Assembly: GCF_001552135.1 (NCBI RefSeq)
Contig: NZ_BCQP01000048.1
Coordinates: forward strand, 53,062 to 117,061
Source of the DNA: Actinomadura chibensis NBRC 106107
GTDB lineage: Bacteria > Actinomycetota > Actinomycetes > Streptosporangiales > Streptosporangiaceae
Direction: 5' to 3'
Length of the DNA stretch: 64,000 nt
Part shown: piece after piece, positions 16,546 through 25,018 of the stretch
Position numbering within the stretch: the first letter of the stretch is position 1
How the letters are laid out: the number at the start of each line of letters is the position of its first letter
The notes under the pieces: model-generated
The model's input: the letters and a program-made list of their open reading frames with translations, nothing else
Told to the model about the DNA's origin: nothing
Database searches by the model: none
Translations under genes and position numbers: made by a program

Positions 16546-17004
16546 TCAGGCGAGCGGCTCGCGGTCGAGGGGCAGCGGGAGATGCGCCGATAGGTCCGCG
16601 CGGGCGCCGCTGGCGCGGACGCGTCCGTCCGCGACGGCGTCGGCCCAGGCCAGCCGTCCGGTGGCCAGGTCGATCCATGTGACGGCGTCCATCTCCACCA
16701 CATTCGGTGGTGTACCACGGGTATGGTGCGGGCCGTCGACGCATTGGACGGCGGCGTAGGGAGGGACCCGAACCTCCACCGAACGGCCGGGCGCCAGCTC
16801 GGCGAGCCGGTCGAGCAGGAAACGCACCGCTCCCATCACGACCGGCCGGGACGGTTCGGCGCTCCCCGCCTCGGCGGCGGCGAGGACGGTGTCGAGCGCC
16901 GCGCGGCGCAGCGCGGCGGGCTCGTCCGGGCCGCCGTAGGGCGGCAGGCCGAGCGCGGCCCGCCGCTCGTCCAGCACGGCGCGGGTCAGCGGTTTTCGCG
17001 GCAT
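16546..17004 (-). CDS. Sterol carrier family protein (bacterial SCP domain)
   Basis: A 152-residue soluble protein of the actinobacterial 'sterol carrier family' found near purF. The helical first part (LTRAVLDERRAALGLPP ... ALDTVLAAAEAG) precedes the signature region VEVRVPPYAAVQCVDGPHHTRGTPPNVVEMDAVTWIDLATGRLAWADAVADGRVRASGARADLSAHLPL. The W-LATGRLAWADA and ASGxRADLS pattern is that of SCP2-like ligand domains. A lipid-binding role is inferred from fold and not shown. ATG 17004 has only a weak GGTGG site. It converges on the small membrane protein gene and is divergent from the kinase-like gene. Confidence 0.75.
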   Translation of the reverse strand: MPRKPLTRAVLDERRAALGLPPYGGPDEPAALRRAALDTVLAAAEAGSAEPSRPVVMGAVRFLLDRLAELAPGRSVEVRVPPYAAVQCVDGPHHTRGTPPNVVEMDAVTWIDLATGRLAWADAVADGRVRASGARADLSAHLPLPLDREPLA

Positions 17005-17179
17005 CGCCACCGACGCTACCGTGTCGCGTCCGGGCGGCGGCGGTCGGCCGGTGAACACCTGGCGGCCGGTGCCACCGCGCCGCCGCGCAGGCGATAGAAA
17101 GGGACCCCGGCGCCAGGCAAGGTGAAGGGAACGGGGAGGCCGGGGACGCCGTCCCCGGCGGACACGGAGGTTTCGTCAG

Positions 17180-19072
17180 ATGCCCGAGGCGCTGCCCCTG
17201 CAGCCGGGTGACCCGCGAAGACTCGGCCCGTTCGAGATCACGGGCCGGCTCGGCGTCGGCGAGCAGGGCGCCGTCTTCCTCGGCCGGGACCCGTCCGGCG
17301 GCGACGTCGCCGTCAAGGTCCTGCACGTCCGGCTGAGCGGCGAGCCCGTGGCGCGGACGCGGTTCGCGGGCGCGTTCTCCTCCGCCCGCAAGGTGTCGGG
17401 CTTCTGCACGGCGGCGATCCTGCACGCGGACGTGGAGGGCGACCGTCCCTACGTGGTCAGCGAGTGGGTGGACGGGCCGTCCCTCCAGCAGCTCGTGGAC
17501 GAGGAGGGCCCGCGCGGCGACGCGGTCGTCGAGCGCGTGGCGGTCGGCATGGCGATCGCGCTGGCGGCCGTCCATCGGGCGGGTGCGGTTCATCACAATC
17601 TGAAGCCCGGGAACGTTCTTCTGGGACGGCGCGGGCCGCGCCTCAGCGATTTCGGCATCGCGGAGGCGCTGGAGGCCGTGAACGTCTCCTTCACCGGCCA
17701 CATCACGGACGACCCCGCCTACAAGGCGCCGGAGCAGCTCAGCGGCATGGGCATCGGACCGGCGGCGGACGTGTTCGCCTGGGCCTCCACCCTCCTGTTC
17801 GCCCTGTCGGGCAGGGCCCCGTTCGGGGACGGTTCGCCGTCCGAGGTGATGCAGCGGATCGTCTACGACGAGGCCGACCTGTCAGAGGTGCCCGACTCGC
17901 TGCGGGACGTCATCACCGACGCCCTTGCCAAGGACCCGGCCAACCGTCCGTCCCCCAAGGACCTGCTCCAGCGCCTCTTGGACGAGGCCAACCCGCTTTC
18001 CGCGCGCATGCCGTCCTCGATGGTGCAGGAGGGGCGGGCGCTCGCCTACGGCACGGTCGCGGAACCGACGACCGCACCGCGGCAGCCTGTGCCCCCGCCT
18101 CCGCCTGTCGTGGGGCCGCCTGTCGTGGGGCCGCCGCCTCCTGGTGTGGGGTCACCCCCCGTTGGGGGGCCGCCTCCGCCCGTGCAGATGCCTCCGCCCC
18201 GGCCGCCCATGGGTCCGCCCCCTCCCGGTGCGCCAGCGCACGCGCAGAAGGTTCCGCTCCTAGGGAAGTTGGCGCGGACGCGTCGTCCCAAGGCGGCGCC
18301 CCAGCCCCAGCCCATGGCCGAGCAACCGGCGGCCGACCTCGATCCCGCCGCCTTCGAGGAGACGGCCACGTTCAACGCCTTCGGCGCGGACGAGCCGCAC
18401 GGGCGCGACCAGAGCGGCCAGACGGCGCGCTTCGAGCCGCTCGCCCCCGACCCGACCGCCACGTTCGACGCGGTCGGCATGGACGACCCTCCGGGCACCG
18501 CCGACTCGTCCCCGCATCTCATCCCCGGCCTGGGGCACGGACGCGAGACGGGCGCGGAGCGGCGGCCATCTCCGGCCGCCTCCCTGTCCCGGATGCGGCG
18601 GCCCAGCAGCCATGTCCTCGGCGTCGCGCTGTCCCTGGTCATCGGGGTCGGCGTGGGCATCGCGATCATCGCGCTGGTGCTGTGGCCGCAGCTCAAGGCC
18701 GACGACGGGAGCTCGCCGCCGGAGAGCACGAACGCGTCGAACAACCGTCCGGTGACCACGATCCCGTCCTCGTTCGCGGGCACCTGGAAGGGGACGCTGG
18801 TCAACACCACGCGCAATGTCTCGTTCCCCGTCGTGGTCCGTTTCGAGGCGGGCGGGACGACCGGCACCGCCTTCTACCAGCGGGAGGGGTGCACCGGCAC
18901 CCTGACGCTGACCAGGGGGACGGAGAGCGCGCTGAAGATGTCGCTGTCCATCGCGAAGCCCTGCACGGCCGGGGTCGTCCAGGTCTCGCGGCAGCCGGAC
19001 GGCACGCTCCAGTACACGTGGAGCAAGCCCGGCACGTCCCTCGGCTACGGCGGGCGCCTGAACCGCGGCTGA
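17180..19072 (+). CDS. Transmembrane serine/threonine kinase-like protein, probable pseudokinase
   Basis: A 630-residue protein. Residues ~15-275 form a Hanks-type kinase domain with a glycine loop (GRLGVGEQGAVFLG), VAVKVL (Lys46), DFG (157-159) and APEQ. The catalytic HRD is replaced by HHN (138-140): DNA 17591-17599 reads CAT CAC AAT, so the base Asp is Asn. A Pro-rich linker (~300-360) follows, with one transmembrane helix (~VLGVALSLVIGVGVGIAIIALVLW) and an extracellular ~120-residue domain (FAGTWKGTLVNTTRNVSFPVVVRF). Loss of the catalytic Asp suggests a sensor or scaffold rather than an active kinase. ATG 17180 has GGAGG ten bases upstream. It is followed by its own hairpin. Confidence 0.88.
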   Translation: MPEALPLQPGDPRRLGPFEITGRLGVGEQGAVFLGRDPSGGDVAVKVLHVRLSGEPVARTRFAGAFSSARKVSGFCTAAILHADVEGDRPYVVSEWVDGPSLQQLVDEEGPRGDAVVERVAVGMAIALAAVHRAGAVHHNLKPGNVLLGRRGPRLSDFGIAEALEAVNVSFTGHITDDPAYKAPEQLSGMGIGPAADVFAWASTLLFALSGRAPFGDGSPSEVMQRIVYDEADLSEVPDSLRDVITDALAKDPANRPSPKDLLQRLLDEANPLSARMPSSMVQEGRALAYGTVAEPTTAPRQPVPPPPPVVGPPVVGPPPPGVGSPPVGGPPPPVQMPPPRPPMGPPPPGAPAHAQKVPLLGKLARTRRPKAAPQPQPMAEQPAADLDPAAFEETATFNAFGADEPHGRDQSGQTARFEPLAPDPTATFDAVGMDDPPGTADSSPHLIPGLGHGRETGAERRPSPAASLSRMRRPSSHVLGVALSLVIGVGVGIAIIALVLWPQLKADDGSSPPESTNASNNRPVTTIPSSFAGTWKGTLVNTTRNVSFPVVVRFEAGGTTGTAFYQREGCTGTLTLTRGTESALKMSLSIAKPCTAGVVQVSRQPDGTLQYTWSKPGTSLGYGGRLNRG

Positions 19073-19085
19073 ATTCCCGATTCGC

Positions 19086-19107
19086 TCCGGAACGGGCGGG
19101 TTCCGGA
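19086..19107 (+). terminator. Terminator hairpin after the kinase-like gene
   Basis: A perfect 8-bp stem, TCCGGAAC/GTTCCGGA, with a 6-nt loop lies 13 bp beyond the stop at 19072. Confidence 0.6.
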
Positions 19108-19244
19108 AGATCCGCGTGTCCACAGGTGGTAATTCGTCCGCTTTAGCGTCCTAAATCAGGACAGTTCCGCTAAGGTTCCCTCGATCGAAATCCTCGATCA
19201 TCTAGCGGGCCCCTGCGATGCGGCCCACGGGGGAAGGAGAAGCC

Positions 19245-20405
19245 TTGCGGGCTGTCCACCGAAGGCTGTTGCTGATCGGAGCGGTGGCCGCGTGCGTCGG
19301 CGGCGCCGCGGCGTTTCCCGTGCTCGCCTCGGACGACTCCGCCGCCGTCAAGGTCACGGCGGCGACGGGCAAGCCGGTGCCCGGCCAGTACATCGTCACG
19401 CTGAAGGCGGGGGCGTCCCCCGACGCCACGGCCAAGAACGTCAAGGCCGCCGGGGTGCGGCGGTTCGACGGCGTCCTCAACGGGTTCGCCGCGCGGCTGA
19501 CCGGCGACCAGCTCGGCAAGCTCCGGCACGACAGCCGGGTCGCCGCGATCGAGCAGGACCAGGTCATCTCGATCAACACCACGCAGAAGGCGCCGCTGTC
19601 CTGGGGCCTCGACCGCATCGACCAGCGTTCCCGGACGCTCTCCAAGAGCTACACCTACAAGTCGACCGGCAGCGGGGTCAACGCGTACGTCATCGACACC
19701 GGCCTGGACGTCACCCACCCGAACTTCGGCGGGCGCGCGTCCATCGCCTGGTGGGCGTCCAGCTTCAGCGACGGCGTCGACTGCAACGGCCACGGGACCC
19801 ACGTCGCGGGCACGATCGGCTCCAAGACCTACGGCGTGGCCAAGAACGTCAACCTGCGGGCGCTGCGCGTCCTGGACTGCGACGGCTACGGCTACATGTC
19901 CGACATCGTCGCCGCCGCCAACTGGCTGCGCGGCCACGCCGTCAAGCCGGCCGTCGCGAACCTGTCGGTCGGGGGACCGAGCTCCGCGGCGGTGAACACG
20001 GCGGTGGCGAACCTCGCCAAGTCCGGGGTGTTCGTGACCGTCGCCGCGGGCAACGACAACAAGGACGCCTGCAAGTTCTCGCCGTCCGGGGCGAGCTGGG
20101 TCATGACGGTCGGGGCGACGACCGTCTACGACAACCGCGCCGACTTCTCCAACTGGGGCAAGTGCGTGGACATCAACGCCCCCGGCTACAGCATCCCCTC
20201 CACGTGGCCGGGCGGCGGCACGAAGTCGCTTTCCGGGACGTCCATGGCCGCCCCGCACGTGAGCGGCGTCGCGGCGCTGTACTTGTCCACCCACAAGACG
20301 GCGACGTTCGCGCAAGTGCAGAAATGGCTGAACGACAATTCCACCCACAGCCTGAAGCGGCTGAAGCAGCAGGCGAACCGGCTCGTGTACAAGAGCAGCC
20401 TGTGA
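19245..20405 (+). CDS. Secreted subtilisin-like serine protease (S8) with I9 propeptide
   Basis: A 386-residue secreted protease. The signal peptide (RRLLLIGAVAACVGGAAAFPVLA) is followed by an I9 inhibitor propeptide (PGQYIVTLKAG ... VAAIEQDQVISI). The S8 domain has the triad Asp in YVIDTGLDVTH, His in NGHGTHVAGTIG and Ser in LSGTSMAAPHVSG, plus the oxyanion Asn region VAAGNDN. TTG 19245 is preferred because GGAAGGAGA lies just upstream; the in-frame ATG at 19218 has no ribosome site. Its length and order of domains match aqualysin/proteinase K-type enzymes. A strong terminator follows. Confidence 0.92.
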   Translation: MRAVHRRLLLIGAVAACVGGAAAFPVLASDDSAAVKVTAATGKPVPGQYIVTLKAGASPDATAKNVKAAGVRRFDGVLNGFAARLTGDQLGKLRHDSRVAAIEQDQVISINTTQKAPLSWGLDRIDQRSRTLSKSYTYKSTGSGVNAYVIDTGLDVTHPNFGGRASIAWWASSFSDGVDCNGHGTHVAGTIGSKTYGVAKNVNLRALRVLDCDGYGYMSDIVAAANWLRGHAVKPAVANLSVGGPSSAAVNTAVANLAKSGVFVTVAAGNDNKDACKFSPSGASWVMTVGATTVYDNRADFSNWGKCVDINAPGYSIPSTWPGGGTKSLSGTSMAAPHVSGVAALYLSTHKTATFAQVQKWLNDNSTHSLKRLKQQANRLVYKSSL

Positions 20406-20423
20406 TACCTGTCACGTAAGATG

Positions 20424-20450
20424 GCCCGGCTCCCAGCGTGGGAGCCGGGC
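20424..20450 (+). terminator. Terminator after the S8 protease gene
   Basis: A perfect 12-bp stem, GCCCGGCTCCCA/TGGGAGCCGGGC, with a 3-nt loop is followed by TTCTC, 18 bp after the stop. Confidence 0.8.
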
Positions 20451-20568
20451 TTCTCGCGCTTCGCGCCGTCCCGCCGGGCCCATGGGTTTAGATTTGGCGA
20501 GGCACCGACGGCGCTCCCAGACGATCGACCGTCACCGTATCCCCCCGGCCATGACGAGAGGAGAACAC

Positions 20569-21534
20569 GTGGAGACCCCCGCCTCCGCCCGTCGGCACGT
20601 CCGCCAGCGCGCCGCCGTCGCTCTCGTGGCCTTCGCCGCGGCCCTGCCGCTGATCGGCCATGCCACGCCGTCCGCGGGCGCCGCGCCCGCCGCCTACACG
20701 GCCTACGCGGCCGACCCGGGCGACAGCAAGAAGTTCGCCCAGCTGAACAGGCAGATCGAGAAGCTGGACAAGGAGTACGGCGGCGACCTCGCGAAGCTCA
20801 AGGACGCCCAGTACGCCGCCCAGCAGGCCCTGGAGAAGTCGAGGGACCTCCAGCGCGACCTCGCCGAGGCCCGCGACCTCGTCGCCCAGATGGCCGCCAG
20901 CCAGTACATGACGAACGGCGAGGACCCCACCGTCACGTTCGTCACCGACGCCAACCCGAACGACCTGCTGAGCAACGCCACGCTCGTCAGCCACCTGGCG
21001 CGCAACAAGGCGGCCCGGGTCGCGCAGATCCAGAAGCTCGTCAACGACCAGCTGCAGGCCCGCAAGGAGGCCCAGCAGAAGATGACGGAGCTGAAGAAGG
21101 AGATCAAGGACCTGCTCAGCCGCAAGTCCCGGATCACCCAGCTCGTCAAGCAGTACAAGCCCGAGTCGCCGAGCGTCGGGATGGGCGGCGTCACGCCCCG
21201 CATGCTGAAGGTCAAGAACACCATCGACCTCGAAGAGGGGCCGTTCCCCACCATCGGCTGCGTGCGCAGCACCGGCGACCCGCAGGACCACGGCACCGGC
21301 CACGCCTGCGACTTCATGGTCACGACCGGCGGCACGATGGCCACCGGCAGCGCCAAGGCCCTCGGCGACCGCACCGCCGACTACGCCATCGCCCACGCGA
21401 GCGCCCTCGGCATCAAGTACATCATCTGGCGCCAGCGCATCTACGACCTGCGCAGCCCCGGCTGGCGCTCCATGGAGAACCGCGGCGGCGTCACCGCCAA
21501 CCACTACGACCACGTCCACATTTCCGTCTTCTGA
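20569..21534 (+). CDS. Secreted coiled-coil protein with M15-like zinc-site C-terminal domain
   Basis: A 321-residue secreted protein with a signal peptide (ALVAFAAALPLIGHATPSAGA). A long coiled coil (~residues 50-200, LNRQIEKLDKEYGGDLAKLKDAQYAAQQ...) resembles actinobacterial cell-wall hydrolases. The C-terminal domain of about 100 residues fits the ARB_07466-like/M15 fold: DHGTGHACDF matches the H-x6-D part of the VanY-type zinc site (HxxGxAxD), and HYDHVHIS supplies the last His. A peptidoglycan peptidase role is inferred. GTG 20569 has GAGAGGAG five bases upstream, so it is preferred over ATG 20551. A strong terminator follows. Confidence 0.8.
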   Translation: METPASARRHVRQRAAVALVAFAAALPLIGHATPSAGAAPAAYTAYAADPGDSKKFAQLNRQIEKLDKEYGGDLAKLKDAQYAAQQALEKSRDLQRDLAEARDLVAQMAASQYMTNGEDPTVTFVTDANPNDLLSNATLVSHLARNKAARVAQIQKLVNDQLQARKEAQQKMTELKKEIKDLLSRKSRITQLVKQYKPESPSVGMGGVTPRMLKVKNTIDLEEGPFPTIGCVRSTGDPQDHGTGHACDFMVTTGGTMATGSAKALGDRTADYAIAHASALGIKYIIWRQRIYDLRSPGWRSMENRGGVTANHYDHVHISVF

Positions 21535-21550
21535 CGGGGCCGTGACGGCG

Positions 21551-21590
21551 AAAGGGCGTCCCTCTTTTGGAGGGGCGCCCTTTCTTTTGT
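21551..21590 (+). terminator. Rho-independent terminator with T-tract
   Basis: A GC stem (21551-21564 with 21569-21583, one bulge) with a TTTT loop is followed by TTTCTTTTG. It lies between the converging hydrolase and purL genes and is the most classical terminator in the window. Confidence 0.85.
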
Positions 21591-21601
21591 CGGCGTGGCC
21601 G

Positions 21602-24600
21602 TCAGTCGGCGTAGGTGGGGAGGGTGCGTTCGTGGGCCTCGCGTAGTTCGTGCAGCGGGATGCTGAACAGTTCCTGCTGGTCGCCTTCGGGGGTGCGGCC
21701 GGTCACGTTGAGGGCGTCGCCGCCCGCGACGCCGATCTGCGCCACCGGGACGCCCGCCGACTCGCACAGGGCCGCGAGGCGCGTCTCCGCGCCCGGCATG
21801 ACGACGACCATGGCGCGGGCCACCGACTCGCTGAACAGCGTGACGAACGGGTCGCCGGGCAGCGTGATGCGGGCGCCGAGGCCGCCGCGCAGGCACGACT
21901 CGACGAGCGTCTGCGACAGGCCGCCGTCCGACAGGTCGTGGACGCCCGTGACGAGCCCGTCGCGGGCCGCGTTGACCAGGACGGACGCGAGGGCCGCCTC
22001 CGCCTTCAGGTCGACCAGCGGCGGCAGGCCGCCGAGGTGCCCGTAGACGACGTGCGCCCATTCCGAGCCGCCGAACTCCTCGCGGGTCTCGCCGAGCAGC
22101 GCGATCGTCGCGCCGTCGGTGGTCAGCGACATGTTCACCCGGCGGCGGACGTCGTCGTGGACGCCGAGCACGCCGATGACGGGCGTCGGGTTGATCGGGG
22201 TCTCGCCCGTCTGGTTGTAGAAGCTGACGTTGCCGCCCGTGACGGGGATGCCGAGGTACTGGCAGGCGTCCGCCAGGCCCTCGACCGCGCGGGCGAACTG
22301 CCACATGACGCCCGGGTCCTCCGGGGAGCCGAAGTTGAGGCAGTTGGTCACGGCCATCGGGCGTGCGCCGGTGGCGGCGACGTTGCGGTACGACTCGGAC
22401 AGGGCGAGTTGCGCGCCCGCGTACGGGTCGAGCCTGGTGTAGCGGCCGTTTCCGTCCAGGGAGAGGGCGATGCCCAGGCCGGACTCGTCGTCGACGCGCA
22501 CCACGCCCGCGTTCTCCGGCATGGCCATCACGGTGTTGCCCAGTACGTAGCGGTCGTACTGGGACGTCACCCACGTCTTGCTCGCGAGGTTCGGCGACCC
22601 CGCCAGCCACAGGACGGTCCGGCGCAGCTCGTCGCCGTTGGACGGACGCGTGAGCCGCCCCGGCGTGTCCGACTGGAGGGCACCGAGATCCTGCGGCGGC
22701 TCCAGCGGGCGGTTGTAGATCGGGCCCTCGTCGGCGGCCGTGACCGGCGGGATGTCGACGATCGTCTCGCCCCGCCACGTCATCACGAGGCGGCGGGTGT
22801 CGGTCACCGTCCCGATCACGGTGGCCGGGACCTCCCAGCGGGCGCAGATCTCCAGGAAGCGGTCGACCTTGCCCGGCTCGACCACCGCCATCATGCGCTC
22901 CTGCGACTCGCTCATGAGGATCTCCTCGGGGAGCAGCGTCGCGTCGCGGAGCGGGACGGCGTCGAGGTCGACGTGCATGCCGCCGGTGCCGGCCGCGGCC
23001 AGCTCCGTCGTCGCGCAGGACACCCCGGCCGCGCCGAGGTCCTGGATGCCGACGACGAGGTCCTCGCCGAACAGCTCCAGGCAGCACTCGATCAGCAGCT
23101 TCTCCATGAACGGGTCGCCCACCTGGACCGAAGGCCGCTTCTGGTGCGACTCCTCGTCGAACGTCGCCGACGCCAGGACGGACGCGCCGCCGATCCCGTC
23201 CGGGCCGGTCGGGGCGCCGAACAGGATCACCCGGTTGCCGGGGCCGGGGGCCACGGCGCGCTTGATGTCCTCGTGCCTCATCACGCCGACGCACAGCGCG
23301 TTCACGAGCGGGTTCTGCGCGTAGCAGGCGTCGAACGCCGTCTCGCCGCCGATGTTGGGCAGGCCGAGCGAGTTGCCGTAGCCGCCCACGCCCGCCACCA
23401 CGCCGGGCAGGACGCGCTGGGTGTCGGGGGCGTCCGCCGGGCCGAAGCGCAGCGAGTCCATGACCGCGACCGGCCGCGCGCCCATCGAGATGATGTCGCG
23501 GACGATCCCGCCGACGCCCGTGGCCGCGCCCTGGTACGGCTCCACGTAGGAGGGGTGGTTGTGCGACTCGACCTTGAAGGTGACCGCCCAGCCCTGGCCG
23601 ATGTCCACGACACCGGCGTTCTCCCCCATCCCGACCAGCAGCTTGTCGGTCTTCGGGGCCTTGTCGCCGAACTGGCGGAGGTGGACCTTGGAGCTCTTGT
23701 AGGAGCAGTGCTCGCTCCACATCACCGAGTAGATCGCCAGCTCGGCGGACGTGGGACGGCGTCCGAGGATGTTGCGGACGCGCTGGTACTCCTCCTCGTT
23801 CATGCCCAGCTCGGCGAACGGCTGCGGACGCTCGGGCGACGCGGCGGCGATCGCGACCGTGTCGGTCCCCGGGTACACCGGGACGGGCGTCGGCGCCTCG
23901 ATCGCGGGCTGCGGACCGGTGCCGGGGCCGCCGCCGATGGCGGGCAGCGGGCCCGTCGCGCCGCGCACGGCGGGCTGCGGGCCCGTTCCCTGGCCCACGG
24001 CTGGCTGCGGGCCGGTGCCGTGACCGACCGCGGGCTGCGGGCCAGTGCCCTGGCCTACTGCTGGCTGAGGGCCGGTACCCCGGCCGAGCGCTGGCTGCGG
24101 GCCGGTTCCGAGACCGACGGCGGGCTGCGGACCGGTGCCCTGGCCCACTGCCTGCTGAGGTCCGGTGCCATGGCCGACCGTCGGCTGGGGGCCGGTGCCG
24201 AAGGGGGGCGGCGGGCTCGTCCCGACCGCCGGTTGCGGGCCGGTGCCGGTGCCCACGGCGGGCTGCGGACCCGTGCCGGACCCGATGGCGGGCTGCGGGC
24301 CCGTGCCAGGGCCCTCCTCGCGGACGACCGGCTGCGGGGCCGTGTTGAGACCCACGACCGGCTGCGGGCCCGTCCCCGGGCCGACGGCAGGCTGGGGGCC
24401 CGTGCCCGTGCCCACCGCGGGCTGCGGGCCCGTCCCCGTCCCCGTCCCTACTGCGGGCTGCGGGCCCGTGCCGGTGCCTACTGCGGGCAGCGGGCCGGTG
24501 CCGGTGGCGATGGTGGGCTGGGGGCCGGTCGGACGCCGGGGCGGGTTGTGTTCGTCCAGGTCAGGCGTGGTGAGCGTCGGGTCGGCCGGGGCGGCGGCGC

Positions 24601-25018
24601 GCTCCTCGGCCAGCGCCCGGGCGAACTCGTGCTCGGGGCTCTGGCCGACACCGGCCGCCGGGGCCGGGGCGGGAGCCGGGACGGCGTTCTGCGCCTGGGC
24701 CAGCGCCGCCTGAGCGGCCTCCAGCGCCTCCCGCACGTCCGGGTCGACCGTGATCATCGGCTCCGGCCGCAGCGGCGGCTCCGGCGTGGCGGGGGCCGGG
24801 GAGGCGGCCGGGGAGACGGCGGGCTCCGGACGCGGCGCGGCCGGGTCGGCGGGCTTGGCCTCCTCCAGCATCGCCTCGAAGGCCTGGGTCACCGACGGGT
24901 CGACCGGCTGGAGCTCCGGGTCGTCGGCGTCGGACTTGAGCTCGCCGAGCCACTCCATCGACGGCTCGTCCGAACCGTCCCGGGTGGCTCGCGGGGAGCC
25001 GTGAGATTGCTCACTCAT
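21602..25018 (-). CDS. purL: Phosphoribosylformylglycinamidine synthase subunit PurL with repeat extension
   Basis: The ATP-dependent synthetase subunit of FGAM synthase, working with PurQ and PurS. Residues ~385-1138 form a normal small PurL with YSVMWSEHCSYKSSK, VESHNHPSYVEPYQGAATGVGGI, GIQDLGAAGVSCATTELA, MSESQERM and VTGGNVSFYNQTGE. Ahead of it lie ~384 extra residues: an acidic start (1-60), an Ala/Pro segment with a short helix (REALEAAQAALAQAQ), then ~20 decapeptides of the type TGPQPAVGxG (164-373). The start at 25018 overlaps the purQ stop as ATGA, so the extension is very probably translated. Typical family length is about 750 residues. The role of the extension is unknown. Confidence 0.95.
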   Translation of the reverse strand: MSEQSHGSPRATRDGSDEPSMEWLGELKSDADDPELQPVDPSVTQAFEAMLEEAKPADPAAPRPEPAVSPAASPAPATPEPPLRPEPMITVDPDVREALEAAQAALAQAQNAVPAPAPAPAAGVGQSPEHEFARALAEERAAAPADPTLTTPDLDEHNPPRRPTGPQPTIATGTGPLPAVGTGTGPQPAVGTGTGTGPQPAVGTGTGPQPAVGPGTGPQPVVGLNTAPQPVVREEGPGTGPQPAIGSGTGPQPAVGTGTGPQPAVGTSPPPPFGTGPQPTVGHGTGPQQAVGQGTGPQPAVGLGTGPQPALGRGTGPQPAVGQGTGPQPAVGHGTGPQPAVGQGTGPQPAVRGATGPLPAIGGGPGTGPQPAIEAPTPVPVYPGTDTVAIAAASPERPQPFAELGMNEEEYQRVRNILGRRPTSAELAIYSVMWSEHCSYKSSKVHLRQFGDKAPKTDKLLVGMGENAGVVDIGQGWAVTFKVESHNHPSYVEPYQGAATGVGGIVRDIISMGARPVAVMDSLRFGPADAPDTQRVLPGVVAGVGGYGNSLGLPNIGGETAFDACYAQNPLVNALCVGVMRHEDIKRAVAPGPGNRVILFGAPTGPDGIGGASVLASATFDEESHQKRPSVQVGDPFMEKLLIECCLELFGEDLVVGIQDLGAAGVSCATTELAAAGTGGMHVDLDAVPLRDATLLPEEILMSESQERMMAVVEPGKVDRFLEICARWEVPATVIGTVTDTRRLVMTWRGETIVDIPPVTAADEGPIYNRPLEPPQDLGALQSDTPGRLTRPSNGDELRRTVLWLAGSPNLASKTWVTSQYDRYVLGNTVMAMPENAGVVRVDDESGLGIALSLDGNGRYTRLDPYAGAQLALSESYRNVAATGARPMAVTNCLNFGSPEDPGVMWQFARAVEGLADACQYLGIPVTGGNVSFYNQTGETPINPTPVIGVLGVHDDVRRRVNMSLTTDGATIALLGETREEFGGSEWAHVVYGHLGGLPPLVDLKAEAALASVLVNAARDGLVTGVHDLSDGGLSQTLVESCLRGGLGARITLPGDPFVTLFSESVARAMVVVMPGAETRLAALCESAGVPVAQIGVAGGDALNVTGRTPEGDQQELFSIPLHELREAHERTLPTYAD
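23900..24529 (-). repeat. 30-bp minisatellite coding for ~20 decapeptides in PurL
   Basis: In-frame repeats encode T-G-P-Q-P-A-V-G-x-G, where x is T, Q, H, L, S, P or R. A few units vary in length: an extra TG, a PPPP insertion, and REEGPG. Adjacent units differ at silent sites, so the array is not freshly amplified throughout. It corresponds to PurL residues 164-373. Confidence 0.9.

Noticed and set aside
20451..20568. A ydaO (c-di-AMP) riboswitch before the secreted hydrolase
   Set aside because: The leader is too short after the terminator at 20450 and lacks the class motifs.
23900..24529. PurL repeat tract as an assembly artefact or mis-called start
   Set aside because: The purQ/purL ATGA overlap fixes the start, the frame stays open, and repeats differ at silent and coding positions.
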